From Raffaelea ambrosiae (taxonomy: Eukaryota; Ascomycota; Sordariomycetes; Ophiostomatales; Ophiostomataceae): 64,000 nt of DNA. Made by a program: the position numbers and the translations under genes. The notes under the pieces are model-generated. The model made no database searches and was not told the origin of the DNA. It saw only the letters and a program-made list of their open reading frames with translations. Of this stretch, positions 32,154 through 44,262 are shown piece by piece (positions within the stretch are counted from its first letter, which is position 1; every line of letters starts with the position of its first letter). The stretch spans positions 72,074-136,073 of the forward strand of contig PCDI01000004.1 in the NCBI GenBank assembly GCA_002778195.1, written 5' to 3'.

Positions 32154-33382
32154 ATGGCATACCAGAGCGCGAACAATCCAGACCAGCTTCCAGCGTGAGT
32201 TTAATTTTACAGCCCGATGATTCAACCGCATTTTAGCTGACATGGTTTTCGACCAGTTTCCCGGAACCTGAAGTGGTCGGTGACGATCCTCCCAGCATTG
32301 GCGACCCTGATAAATACAGAAGAGTACAAAGAGCTAACGATGCTGTACGGCAACAGAAGGACAAGCCGAATCAGCCCCAGGTCCAACCTCATCCTCAGCC
32401 CTACCAGAAATCACCAACACCACTGCAGCAGCAGTTTCGTCCGCAACAGCCGCAGCAGTCCTACCAGCAACCGCAGGGCTACCAGCAACAGCATAGTTAT
32501 CGCCAACAACAGTCGCACTCACCAGCGCAGCGGCAGCAGCAGTGGCATGAACCGCTTTCGCCGAGGCATTACGAGCCGCAATACAGGACCCAGGATATAC
32601 GGCCTCTAGACCACCACGACAGCCACAGCAATTATGGCCATCCGGTAACGTCTCTACCCACCGGTCCAAGGAATGGGGGATTCGTAGCACCACCTCCCCG
32701 GTCTCCTGTACCTCAACAACTTGCACAGTCTGCAGAAGAAGGCCCGGGAATGTACCACAAAGAAAATCCCCTCTCGCCAGAGGAGCTGGCACGCCTATTC
32801 AGGACACTTGACAGCGAGAGTGAGTTGTGTCCGGAGAATGACTATCGGCTTTAGAGGAAAGAGTTATCTTGCTAACCACGGGCACCAGACAAGGGCTTCA
32901 TTACCGAGAAACAACTGTCAAACTCTCTTGTCAACGGAGGACCGAATGCCACCAAGTTTAGTCCTGTCACTGTCAACATGATGGTCCGCATGTTTGACAG
33001 CAATCGTAACGGGGAACTTGAGTTTGAGGAGTTTTCCGGCATGTGGAAATTTTTGGAACAGTGGCGGATCATTTTCAACAAATTCGACCGTGACCAGAGT
33101 GGGACCATCTCACTTCCAGAATACAAGACGGCGCTGGTATCCTTCCAGTACCGTCTATCGGACAGCTTTGTCGAGTTTGTCTTCGGACAATATGATACAA
33201 AGAACGAGAGTGTTCTCACGTTTGACATATTTATGCAGTCGTGCATCACACTTAAACGGATCACCGACGTTTTCAAAAAGTATGACGACGACCGGGACGG
33301 GTTCATCAACATTAGCTTCGAGGATTTCGTCATGGAGTTTTTGCGTCAGTTGCAGAGAATGACGGCTCCATTTCATAACTAG
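32154..33382 (+). CDS. Penta-EF-hand calcium-binding protein (ALG-2/peflin/Pef1 class)
   Basis: Calcium sensor of the PEF family; relatives (human ALG-2 and peflin, yeast Pef1) act in ER-Golgi traffic, membrane repair and polarity. Three exons: 32154-32194, 32257-32819 and 32889-33382 (365 aa), with GTGAGT donors and in-frame joins. The N-terminal region (about 15-185) is Gln/Pro/Tyr-rich and disordered, as in peflin. Five EF-hand units follow: LDSENKGFITEKQL (EF1, split by the second intron), FDSNRNGELEFEEF (EF2), FDRDQSGTISLPEY (EF3), YDTKNESVLTFDIF (EF4) and YDDDRDGFINISFEDF (EF5). EF2, EF3 and EF5 keep the canonical Asp/Asn and Gly positions; EF4 lacks the central Gly and is probably structural. 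EF5 usually mediates dimerisation in the family. It is divergent from the ChaC-like gene. Confidence 0.93.
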
Positions 33383-34144
33383 TTTTGGGAACGCTCAAAG
33401 GTGCTTTGTTTTCTACGCCTCTCTTTTTGGTGGCTCGTTATTTCAACACAATGTGCTGGGTGCTTACACGGACAGAACACCCGTTTCTTCTTGTTTCTCT
33501 TTTTCGGCTGTTGTCGAATGCGTCGTTGCTGTGTCCTGAGTGGTTGTTTTCTTATTTCAATGATGAACCAGACTGCCGAAATATTTCACTTTGCAATCGG
33601 ATACCCACATTCGCTGTCACTTTACAGACACTTCGGATAGAAGGTGCATGTGTATATGGATGTATAGTGTACAGGTAAAAACATATTGAAAAGTATTGCT
33701 GCAGAACCAAGGCAGGTCTTGAATACTTCCTTGTTCGACAAACTGCAAAAGAGGAAGCTTAGAACATTTGATAGAAACAGCCCCCCTCGGCACCTTACGT
33801 ATTCCCTATGGACCGTACAGGTTTGACAGAGAGCGTGTTAACAATGATTGTGTTAGGGAGCGTAATTTGAGGTGAATTGAATTGTGCAGATATAGCAGAA
33901 ACTGCTAAGAACAACAAGGAGCATGGTATCCTATTGAATATGATGTTTCTCAGCTGCTTGACTACCGAGGCCCAGGGAGACAAACTTTTTAACCTTCACG
34001 CCAAGAGACAGATCCGTACTTTAAAGGTCAACTTGCCACTTAAATCGATTTCCGTATATGTCTGATGAGGTCGATTGTCAACATTGAAGTCTCTTAACCA
34101 GCTCTGGGCGCGAATCGAAGCGCATTCGTAAATGTCGCCGACAG

Positions 34145-34244
34145 CCAATCACAGGACCTGTTTGCTTGTCCTAAGCAGTTCGGTAATGACCAATGACGTC
34201 GGAGCTAAGAGTTCTCTGCTTATGAAACGGCGAGCTTCTATAAG
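34145..34244 (+). promoter_or_regulatory. Promoter-like element cluster without an adjacent ORF
   Basis: CCAATCACAG at 34145-34154, a second CCAAT at 34190-34194 running into TGACGTC (34194-34200, CRE/bZIP core), and CTATAAG at 34238-34244. The order and spacing resemble a core promoter reading rightward, yet no convincing coding region starts in the next kilobase. Confidence 0.4.
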
Positions 34245-37200
34245 CCTCACACTCGGCAGGCGGTGAAGAAAAAGGCGTCGATTTTGACAACCGGGAGACT
34301 GGACTTTTGTGGATTACTCTATTACAACATCGGTTGATTTAGTCCTTTGGACGGCAGAATTGCCAACTTCAATCAGCCTCGCTCATTTGAGAGATTGACG
34401 AATGCGGCCGCACATAGGAAAGGGTTTGTCACGGAGGCAAAAAACGAAAAAGAAAAAGGCAAAAAGAGTGCCGATTCCCCCCTATTTTACGAGAAATAAA
34501 GGTTCCAACAAAGACGGCCACATTCATACAGAAGGAATTGAGACCTGTGGCAATTGTAAGACCAAAAGCAAAATAAAATAAAAACAAAGATCGCCAATGG
34601 AGAAAATCCAACACCCCCAGAGCCTCTGTACGGGTAGCGACTGCAAATAATTAGGCATGACTGTGCGCTACTGCCCAGCACCGAGGAAAACTTCATTCGG
34701 GCAAGTCCGAGTAGTAAGCACAAATAACAAAATGGCAAAGGATGGTCGAAAAAAAGAGAACCAATTAGAACCGAACAAAGAGCTCAGAGGAGCTCTAGGC
34801 TTGAATGGAAGGAGACGCAGATGGCGAGCTATGGAGACGGGTGGCGACAGACAGTCTTGGGCTCGGACAAAGCTCTGGTAATAACAAACGGGGGCAAATA
34901 AAAATGCAAGCAACATTGTGCGAATGACCGGAGGCCAAGAAGCAAGGAGGAAGGAAAGATAATGCATCTTACCCATACCGCGAGAGGGAAACGTGCAGTA
35001 AAAAGGCGGGAGATGGTATTGAAAAGCAGTACTCAGTTGCTGTTACTATGTAGATAGATGCGGCACTACCTTGGAGCAATAAGACTGCAGGGCCAACCGA
35101 AGGACCCCGGCCTATCTGCCGAAGAGGGAAGGAACGAAAAAAAAAATTGGGGGCAAAGAAGAGGCAAGGAAGACAGGAGAGACAAGAGGCAGACAGTGTA
35201 CCCCCTACTGCTCGCTGTTGCTTTTTCCAGCGTTTCTGTCTTGGACTTCTTTTCTTTTTATTCTTGTCCTTTTTTTTTTTGGCACCCCTCCTGTGGCTCG
35301 TCATTTTCTCCCGTCTTGCGGCCACAGTTAGTTTCTGGCTTATCAGCTGGCCCCCCTCTTCAACAGCTTGCCAGCTCCGGCATCGCCAAAGATACATTAC
35401 TGGATACAAACGACACAAACGGCACGAAAAACGCAGCTGTTGGACCAGAGGGGCCTGCTCCCTGAGACACGGCCAGGCAAGCTCGGTGGAGCCGCCCTTT
35501 GCGCGGTGCTGCATGCTATCGATGTAGAAGTTTCTTGCATGTGAAGTATCTTTCTCGATTTTGCCGTCTTTTTTTTTCTCTTTGTATTGCCTGGGTGGGT
35601 GGGGCCTTTTTGGACTCGCCTGCCCCGCCATTCACCACGCCACTGGGGAGGCAGAGCACAAGAGGAGCTAGAGACAGTGTGGAAGATAGCAGTGGAGTTA
35701 GTATTGGGGCACTTAGAGCAGCTGGGACTCGACAGCAGTGCCCGTGGGCGGCTGGCCGCGTTGTGTCCGAGCTCTGTCGCAGTGCGGGCGACTGCCCCCT
35801 TGGGCCATCTCGCCACCCAGGAACGAACAAGACCCGGGAGAGCTCTGCTGTGCCGCTGTGCTCCTGCCTTTGGTGCGGTCGGTGCCCTGTGCTGGGGGGT
35901 GGTGTGCGCGCGGTTCGAGTTCGCTGGAATGGGCTTATAGCTCGAGCTTCGCCCAGCCGGCCAATCACAGGCCGCCGTCTGGGTGTCGTTTTGCGCGCAA
36001 CCCAGCCTGGACGCATTTCGGTACCCCACTTGGGAAGGTGCATCCCAGCCGTTGTTGAGGAAGAGCGGGAAGGCGAGAAGGCAGAAAGGCAAAGCTCGGT
36101 CGTGCCTGCCGTCTGGAGCTGCCAGCAGAGGGCAGGAGCAGGACGGCCTCGTCTGGCAGACGATGCGGCTCAAAAACAGAATTTTTTCATCAGTGTTTAT
36201 TTTCTTGTTGCATCTCTGTCTGCGTTGCTTCTTCTGGAGCTTTCTGCCCGTTTGTCCTCCTCAGCTTCCATCTGCACGTTGTCAGCTTCTCCTCCAGACT
36301 TGCTCTCCTCCAATGCGCACCCACCCTCAACCGCACACGCCCCCCCCCCTCCCCTCCGTCCCACGCCTCCACTCAGCCACCCACCCTGGCCAGCCCTGAC
36401 GACATCCAAGCTCCCCTGCTGCTGGTCCTGCTTCCTGGCCCCTGTTCCTTCTTTGCCCCTCCTCCGCCTCCTGTCTGTGTTGCCCCCCCTCCTTGGTGGG
36501 TGCTCCTGCTAATACATAGTACACCGTACACGGCACTCTGGTGCTGCTCTGCGGCGTTGCCGCGGTCGCCCGTCGCCTCGCCCACTGGCCCTTCTTAATT
36601 GCCTGCATTGAAGGCGTTTTATTAGCCAGACGGAACCACCCATGCTGGCTCGTAACGACACCCCCCCAGTTGTCTGGCCTGTCTGCCCGCCGTCGAGTAG
36701 TTCGACGCCCTCTGCAACCCGTTTCTCCGTCGCCCGCCAGCGGAGCTCTGCCACACGGCACTCGCACATACGACTCATAGTGCGGCTAATACATCTGCTG
36801 CCGCGGCCAAAACTGCCACAACAACTGCCAATACATGCCTCTCACATACATGGCTGCCAAATAGCTGTTGGCCAATATCGTGGGCGCCAACCACGAGGTC
36901 TCTACACTGCTCTTGCCTGTGCTCCCCCATTCCGCTCCACCTGCTGACCTCTGCAGACTCGCCCTCGTTCTTGCCCGTCCCCATCCTCGCTCGACCTCGC
37001 ACACCCTGGCTCCACGGCCATGTCGCTAGCATACTAACACTTAGTTATCCCACACGCCCCCCCTCGAACCTGCGAAAAACGGCCGCCACCCGTCTAGCCT
37101 TCCCTCTGGCTGCGGTTCTCGCCCTTCAGACAGACTATACTATGTACCCGCCGGCCTCTCTCTGCCCTCGATAGCTCTGTTTCTGGCTCCTTTTCGGACT

Positions 37201-38037
37201 CCTCTTTTGGCTCTTGCTGTGTGCGACTCTCTCTAAGTCGCTGGACCACTCGTCCGGCAGCTATCCACCAATCGACCTTGTGACTATCCTACCCCCCCCC
37301 CCATCTCTCCGTCTCTTTTTCTCGGTACCTCCTCTTCCCAGCTAGCGGGCAGCATACACCCCCCCCCCTCACACACTCTCTCACTCTGCTCTTGTTTCCC
37401 TTGCTCTCCTTGTTCCGCCTCCTCTCTGTCGCTGCTTTCGGCCGTCTCTATTATTATCATAATTATTCTCCAGCACTCGCCTGCGCAAACTCATCCCTCT
37501 TTTCTTTTCTTCTCTTCTTCACCGTTTTCTCGCCAGCTTCTCTTCTCCACATCCTCGCCCCTTTTAGAGAAGGCGTCCCGCCTCCCTGCTTGACAGCTCT
37601 CCCCGGCCGCTGCTGCCACTTTTTACTCACTTTCTCCGCCCCCTCTCTGGCTGGTTTTCCCCCTTCCGGCACCTCTCAACTCGGCCCCAGGCCTCGTCCT
37701 CCCGGCTTCTTTACTACCACCCCTGGTCGTCCACCCCTCTTCCAAGGATCTCTACTGGCCAAGACCCAGAAACCCCCCCTCCAAAAATTGACGGACTCGA
37801 ACATACATACTTGCTTCTTCACGACTCGCGCGGACCAACCATTACTCACCTACATTCTCCGAAACGTCAGTTGTTACACCCCGGATCCCAAGGAGTCGCC
37901 CACACACCCAGTCAACTCACATGGCCGAACTCGCGAATTAGAGTCCTCGAAACAGCCAACGCCGATCCGCCAGCAGAGTTCCGCCCGATACAGCAGCACC
38001 TTGCCTGTCTCGAGTAGCTTTGGAAGCTGTTCGGCCG

Positions 38038-38068
38038 CACAGAAGCACAGAAGCACAGAAGCACAGAG
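38038..38068 (+). repeat. 10-bp tandem repeat in the leader
   Basis: About three units of CAGAAGCACA in the presumed 5' leader of the zinc-finger gene. There is no coding role. Confidence 0.8.
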
Positions 38069-38536
38069 GCAGAGAAACGCACCCAAGCACACACGCCCAC
38101 CCACCCTTTGCTCCTCCTACTTCTACCGTACCCACACCAAACCAAACCCAGAAAGCCACAAAACCAAACAAAATCTGCGGAAAGCTCCTCTCTCTCTCTC
38201 TCTGACTCTCTCGTCTGCGATTCTTCTTCTTTCCTGCTTCCTCTCTCAGCTTTAGCCGCCCTCCCAGCACGAAAGCTCTGCTCCTCGCACAACTAGGCGC
38301 CATCAACCAACATCGCATCGCCCCCAACAGCTGCAGCCTCTCGTCTACGCATTGCCTACGAATCAATTCTAAACCAGCTTGGCCGCTCCTCCCGCAGCCC
38401 GCTCGACCTGCATCCAACTCGCCCTCGCCGACTCCTCCTGCCCAGTCGTCTCTGCTCATAAAGGCGCCCGGATCCTGGTCTGCTTGCAATTCCTCGTTTC
38501 TTGCACCCATTGCTCTCGCCGGCTTTCGCGCGCCGT

Positions 38537-38582
38537 ATTTTCGCCGTTTTCGCCGTTTTCGCCGTTTTCGCCATTTTCGCCT
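38537..38582 (+). repeat. 9-bp tandem repeat TTTTCGCCG
   Basis: About five near-identical units of TTTTCGCCG (the last varies to TTTTCGCCA/CTC), in the presumed leader of the zinc-finger gene. Confidence 0.85.
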
Positions 38583-38898
38583 CTTACGCCTTCGTCCACT
38601 TTCACGACCGCAGCTATTATCAGCTATCAAGCCAGCGCCCGCCGCCTTTCTGTCTCTGCCGCTACTAAGCTGTCACCGCCTTCTTTTCTCGTCTTATCGA
38701 CAAGCTCCCGTGAAGCGCTTTCCCCGCTGCCGGTGCCCGCAATCCACAGCCTTGAGAAACGCCAGCGGAGCTGAGAGCTTGTCTGTTTCGCAGTCAAGCT
38801 AACCTACGCCTGCAATCAATTGAGAGAACAGTCAACGAGACCAAACAAAAAAAACCCACTCCCCCCCGGATCGAGCACCGAATGGTGGGGTCATCACG

Positions 38899-40703
38899 AT
38901 GCCACCCAGAGCGTCTCTCACCTCCTCCTTCTCCATCACCGACGTCAACAATGAAGTCGTCTGCCCTCTGAGAAACCAAGATGGCTCCAGCTGCCGAAAG
39001 CGCTGTATTGGTGTAAGTTTCCAATTAGTCCTTTCCTTTCATGTGCGCGGGCGCATGCACACTGTCGGCACCCAAGACAGCGCGGTACCTGCGACAAAAT
39101 AAAACAAAATTGAGAGATAAGAAGAGCACACACAGCCTCGGTACAAAAACCCGTGAACGACGCTGACTGGTGCGCTTCGCCATACAGGAGAAACGGTTTC
39201 GCTCCATGCAGGAGCACATCCGCCGCGCACATCCCGAACACTACATCTCGAAGCTGCCTGCTACCGAGGAGAGTTTCCTGCTCATGATTAACACCCCCCC
39301 GAGCGAACGTCCTCAGAGCCAGCAGAATTCAGGCCCAGCTGCCGGCGGACTGGTTGGTCCTGGCGGCCTGACACCTGGTCCGCCCCTACACAGCTCGGTC
39401 GCCACCGCCGCCGCAGCCCACCAGCAGAAGCCGTACTTGCACGATGGAGCGCAGCTGCACCGCGACAAGCCGCACGCGCCCGGCATGGCCCGTAATTCGG
39501 ATGACTATGTGCCCGGGGCCATGCTACCCGCTGCGAGCGCTGCAGCCGCCTTGGCACAGTTACACAACCATAAGCTTGTGGAGCGCGAATGGGACGACAC
39601 GATGAACCCATCATTGGCGGATGTACGTGCTGTTTTAATTGTTTGTTTCTGTTTCTGTTTTCTGTCTCCCCTCTTTTCCTGTCAGTCGGCATGATCTTAT
39701 AATACCTTGTTCTTTTTCTAATGCAACACTAGGGCTGGCATTCCGACAGCGAAAAGGGCCGGCTACCTAGGTCGTCAGTCGAGCTACCCCCCATTCACCT
39801 GCCCAACCCCGACGTCACTAGCGAGCCTTTCCCGGGCATGAACCACAGCCGCCCACGAGAACTTCTCCCCTCCATTCTATCCACTTCGCCGCCTGGGCGC
39901 TCCTCGACACTGCCGCCGCTACAGCGCCCATTGGGCCCAAATCGACCCCGGAAGCAATCTGTTACGAAACGCACACGGGAAACCCATCACAAGAAACAAA
40001 AGTCTCGCGGTTCTGCCTCGGATTGGCTAAGGCGCATCCAGAATGATGCAGCCACCGATCGTCTGCGCCCCGGTGGGCCTATCAAGGCCATGTCCGCAGA
40101 GCCGTCCGACTTTGGCAAACGCTGGGAAGATCTCATCGATGCCGCTGCATCGGCGACAGAAGACATTGATGATGATCGTACACCTGTAAGCAGCCCTACC
40201 CCCCTTAATCAGGGCTGCCATGTGTCTGGTCAGTCAACTAATACACCGTCCTATGTCAGGTTCCTCAATCGCCTCCCATCTCCATCCACCGTGCATCGCT
40301 TCCGCCCTTCCCGCACCAAAGCTTTCAGCATCATCAGCAGCAACAGCAGGGGTATCAAGCTTCCCCCTTGCAGCAGGCTCTCACGCCACCGTCCTACGCC
40401 CAGGAGGCGCCCGAGCCTTTTCCGTCTGTCGAGACCATTGAGAGTGGTGAAGTTTTCAACATGGATTCGCGCGGGTTGTCTGACTCATCACCAAGCTACT
40501 CGTCTCAGAACCCACAGATCTACTGTGCCGCCTGTGGTGGCATCTCGCTGCTGAAGGAGTCGTATGCATGTACCGAATGCATATGTGGGCTCTGCCAGGC
40601 CTGTGTCGATATTCTCATGGGCGAGCAAGGCGCCAGAAGAAAGTGCCCCCGCTGTCATACCATTGGTGGCCGTTTCAAGCCTTTTCAGTTGGATATACGG
40701 TGA
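38899..40703 (+). CDS. Conserved fungal zinc-finger protein: N-terminal C2H2-like finger and C-terminal Cys-rich RING-like domain
   Basis: Probable nuclear regulator or ubiquitin-related protein; function unassigned. Four exons, all joined in phase 0: 38899-39012, 39188-39622, 39733-40185 and 40260-40703 (481 aa). The N-terminus MPPRASLTSSFSITDVNNEV is followed by a candidate zinc site using Cys22, Cys32/Cys36, His48 and His53/His56 (EHIRRAHPEHY); the first intron cuts this finger right after Cys36-Ile-Gly. ISKLPATEESFLLMINTPP then looks strongly conserved. The middle is Ala/Pro/Ser-rich with basic patches (RKQSVTKRTRETHHKKQK) that could be nuclear localisation signals. The C-terminal 60 residues hold at least nine Cys (423, 426, 438, 441, 443, 446, 449, 463, 466) in CxxC pairs ending CPRCHTIGGRFKPFQL, a RING-like or treble-clef arrangement. 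I recall the architecture as conserved in Pezizomycotina but not named. Confidence 0.86.
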
Positions 40704-42299
40704 TCTCGCCATTTGAGGCCTCTTCTCTTATCGGTTTTTTTTCTTTTTTTTTTCTTTTTTTGGTTCCTATTGCATATCCACGATTGGATTTTTCCCGTTA
40801 TTTTTTGGGTTGTTTTCTTGGCTGTTTTCCTCCTTTTTGCTTTCTTTTTTCCCTCTCTTTATTCCCTCGTTTCATACTCCCCTCGTTTGGTTTTCTTTTT
40901 GGTTGATTGCTTTTGCAACGGCGACTATACCGGCAGGGTTAAGATCAACACTTACACTTGGATAGCATTGATTTGGTCATTCATATACTGGCGTTGGTGC
41001 AGAGGGGACAGACTGAGACGACATGGTCACGACGCCGGCCGTACCGTCCTCCACGTTCGTTTTTCAGGCACTGCTTTTGGGATGGGCTTCTCATTATTCT
41101 TGGCTGGTTATTTGTTCATTCTCATATCTTTGGGTCTGCCGGCAGGATGCACTCGTTGCTGCCTGGCACATTAACGATACTCTTTTGGCTTTTGCACATA
41201 CATCTTTCTTTTCTATACTTTTTTTTTGGAAGGGTTTGTCTTCATCTTCGTTTTTCTTTTTCTTTATTTGCCCTGTTATTATCTGTTCATTATGGGCGCT
41301 TTGGTTTACAACAACATTGGAAGGCGGAGCCTTGCAATTAGACGATACCGTCGCCTACCACAAAGCTGGTACTGCCGGGCTATCACATACGATCGTTTCA
41401 TCAGCAGATCGATACAAGGGAAGGATGGGTGAAAATGGAGTATTTGTTTCTTGCCGTTCTGCGACTTCTATTTCAACTTTTTTGTGTTTGGGAGGGTTAC
41501 GTTTGAATTATTCGCATGCCTCGTGCACATGCCTTGTGCTTCTGGCCTCTCCCTTTATTTATTTTTTCTCTGCAAGAGGAACGAGAGAGAGCCATGTTTC
41601 CTCACGTCTATTGTTTTGGAAAATGAGAAGAAAAAAGGTCTGGTTCACACCTACGCGCTCGTTGCTTGTGAATTTACGCCGGCATGAGCAATGGGCGCAG
41701 AAGAACAATGTGCTGGGGTTGGACAGCATCGTGCACAGTGGTGAGGGCTTGAGAATGATGAACAGAGAGAGTAAACGATAGACAATGAACGATTATCAAA
41801 ACAGTTGTTTGTCCAGATGCAAAGTGAATTAGCTCTCCCCACTAATGGTACAAAGTAGCTTTGCCTGCTATGCCGAGCTTCCATGTGAAAAAAAAAAACG
41901 ATCCTCCAAGAACCCGAGTCGCCATCCCGTTGTAGTAAAACACTCCGAAAGAAGTAGAAGATGAAAAAGGAAGAGCAAGAAAACAGTAGACGCCGATTGG
42001 TTTGGATTGTAATGTTTGGGTTGGGTTGATTTGTGTTTATGTGTGTATGTGTTTTGTATTTGTTGCGCGTGATTCCGGTATGACTTCGATGCGACTTCGA
42101 TGTGGCTTCGTCGCGACCCGGTGCATTTGGTGCTCGGATCGGTAGGCTTGCGAGTGTATGCGCCGTCTTGGGAAGGGGGCCCTTTTGTTGTTCGGGATGT
42201 GCAGCCAACGGTGGTGGAGCTGCTTGTGCAATCGTAAAAAACAACCCCCCCCACCCCCCCCCCCCCTTTTGTCCGAGGAAAGGCAGCCAAAAAAAGAAA
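40704..42299. other. Convergent intergenic region, T-rich 3' flank
   Basis: Bases 40,704-41,300 are very T-rich (probable 3' UTR of the zinc-finger gene). An open frame of about 250 codons at 41,023-41,781 is mostly Phe/Leu/Ser translated from this T-rich DNA and is not called. A C-run with one interruption lies at about 42,245-42,267, just downstream of the TVP23 stop. Confidence 0.6.
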
Positions 42300-43297
42300 T
42301 CACCGGTTGCCAAAGAGCCGGCCGACCATGCCGGTGGCCAGAGTGCCGGCCAGGTTGCCCGTCGAAAAGGCCGAGCCGGCCAGGTTGGACGCCTGGCTGA
42401 ACTTGTCGCAGCGCGAGAACGCCAGGGCGTTGGTGATGGTCAAGGCAAGAGCGATGGCTGGGGAGGCAAAGGTGGAGATGTTAGCAAAGGGGACTGTAAA
42501 GAATGAATTAAAGAACGAAAGGAAAAAGAGTCCCGTGTTCGTTCACCCACCTAGTAATGGCAACCACAAAATGTTGAACTTGATAAAGGCCAGCACGGCC
42601 AGCCCCGTCCACGACAGCGGCTGGGCATAGAGGGCCAGCCAGAAAAAGCGGCTGTCGGTGGCATTGCCGACGCGGGAGCCGGGCTCGCTGCTCTCAAAGA
42701 CCCAGTGGCTGTCGCCGGACTGGGGGTCGACTTCGTTCCACCAGCGCAGACCGACGAGGCGGCGGCCGGCAATGTTCTTGAGGTAGTAAAAGTCGGCGGC
42801 CAGGAGGAGGACGGTGATGATGAAGATGAGGACTCTGGGCAGGGACTAGAGTTAGGAACAGCTGATTTCGGACGCAATGACGCCCCCCCCCAAACAAACG
42901 CATAGTGAGGACGCAAATAACCCCAAAATGAGGGATCCAAAATGAGGGATCCAAAATGAGGGATCCAAAATGAGGATCCAAATGACCAAAGGGAGGAGGA
43001 GGTATAAAAAAAACGTACTGGTTGTGGAAGAAGATGAGTCCGAAGAGGTAGACCAAGAGACTCGCTGGTTCAGAGGAGAGGAGAGAGAAGAAAAGAGTTA
43101 GCCATTATGTCTTGATGTCCCTCCCTTCATTTTCCGCTTCGTTTCTTGCAGCTTCATGTCCTATGCGCTCGTGGCGATAGCAGATCGCAATCCCACTCAC
43201 CAATTCGGAAGCTCAAAAACGTCAGCAGCGTAATGGGATGCGAGCTCAGGCGCCAGCTCAGCGAGCCGGCCGGCAGAGCCGACTGTGCAGCGTCCAT
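42300..43297 (-). CDS. TVP23: Golgi membrane protein Tvp23
   Basis: Tlg2-vesicle protein of 23 kDa, a polytopic late-Golgi membrane protein linked to vesicular traffic. Exons on the minus strand: 43297-43201, 43064-43019, 42834-42551 and 42457-42300 (585 nt, 194 aa). The joined sequence reads SWRLSSHPITLLTFLSFRIA, SLLVYLFGLIFFHNQVLIFI, then LKNIAGRRLVGLRWWNEVD and SHWVFESSEPGSRVGNATDS, all typical Tvp23 blocks; roughly four hydrophobic segments are seen. The C-terminal part NLAGTLATGMVGRLFGNR also matches. The acceptor of exon 3 must be CTGCCCAG, not the earlier CTCTAG, to keep frame. The 184-nt second intron carries a 14-bp minisatellite. It is convergent with the zinc-finger gene and divergent from the lyase gene. 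Confidence 0.93.
42923..42985. repeat. 14-bp minisatellite inside TVP23 intron 2
   Basis: Three exact units of CCAAAATGAGGGAT (42923-42936, 42937-42950, 42951-42964), a fourth lacking one G (42965-42977) and a partial fifth. It is entirely intronic. Confidence 0.93.
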
Positions 43298-44262
43298 CGT
43301 TTCGTGAAAGAGGGAAGGTCGTCGCGGCCGTTCAGAGAGAGGCCGTCGGTCGTCGGAGAGGGACTGGGAGGAAGCTGGCAGACGTTCGTGTCCTTTTCTT
43401 GTGTGTTCGTGCCGTCAAATTCGCGTTGCGTCGTGTTCGGCCTAGACCATCGAGCAAAGGAGGGTTCTTTGTCGCAAGCGATGGGTTGGGCCTCCCGACT
43501 GCAGAGAATCGATCAGAGTTCGAGGAATTGGGTTCGCGCAAGAAGATCAAAAAAATTTGGGGTGACGAGGCCACATGCGAAAAAGAAGGAAGAAGATGAA
43601 AAAGGAGGTTTGTTCGTGACGAGTACGAAGTACGTGTTAATCTTCCCTACCTAACTAGCAAATCCCAGGCACCACACACGTATTCCAGTTGTGGCTCCTC
43701 CCTGTGGCCCCCAGTCCGCAATGGGCAGGCGGTGGCCCGTGGCAGAACTGTGACTTGCGGGACACACGCGCGACAGGCTCGTATCATCCCTGGCATACAC
43801 GGTTTACTAACTAACTACTATGTATGTAGTTAGGTGGTCCCCCTCCCCCTACTGTAGTAGTATGGAGAAGCCGACTCGGCTTCTTTCGCGCCAAAAAATG
43901 GGGTACTTTGGCGACTCTCTTCGGGTGGCCGATCCGAGGCATTGGACGTCCTGCATATAATATAATGGTGGGGAGCGCGGACTGAGAGGAGAGACTTGAG
44001 AAGCGTCTCTCTTCTTAGACCAATGCGCAATTCCAATTGTTCGCTGGTTTCTGTTGATACTTTTCCGCCAAACGGGGGTCCTCGCCCGTGATTCTGGCCG
44101 ACGAGGAACAAAGACAGGGAAGGGTGTCTTGTAAAGAGCAGCTTCGCATCCTGTAATAAGCTTTCTGAAAAGAGCAGTTTGCCATCTTGTAGAAGACTGC
44201 CGAAGCGGCTTCAGTGAAACAACCCTCTTTATTTCACCAGCTTTCCCCGGTGTGCAGACACC
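43298..44262. promoter_or_regulatory. Divergent intergenic promoter region (TVP23 / CitE-like lyase)
   Basis: A 965-bp gap with no gene. It contains an inverted repeat CTAACTAC...GTAGTTAG at 43811-43833 and the motif GAGTACGAAGTACG near 43,620-43,634, both of the recurrent TA-rich palindrome theme. Divergent leaders must lie at either end. Confidence 0.6.
43811..43833. repeat. Inverted repeat, 8-bp arms
   Basis: CTAACTAC (43811-43818) and GTAGTTAG (43826-43833) flank a 7-nt centre TATGTAT. Confidence 0.85.

Larger units (their letters stand above)
33383..38898. other. Long gene-free interval: promoter and leader of the zinc-finger gene
   Basis: 5.5 kb without a credible coding region. A promoter-like cluster (two CCAAT boxes, a CRE-like site and a TATA-like element) sits at 34,145-34,244 with no obvious ORF after it. 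Another CCAATCACAG is at 35,961-35,970. From about 36,200 to 38,880 the plus strand is strongly pyrimidine-rich and contains tandem repeats (38,038-38,068 and 38,537-38,582) and a CT dinucleotide run near 38,190. Such long CT-rich upstream regions are typical of regulatory genes in filamentous ascomycetes, but transcript starts cannot be placed from sequence. Confidence 0.6.

Noticed and set aside
35905..35920. GGTTCGAGTTC resembling a tRNA B box
   Set aside because: No matching A box, cloverleaf or T-run terminator at the expected distance.
41023..41781. 252-codon hydrophobic frame downstream of the zinc-finger gene
   Set aside because: Phe/Leu/Ser-rich translation of a T-rich 3' flank; no family resemblance.
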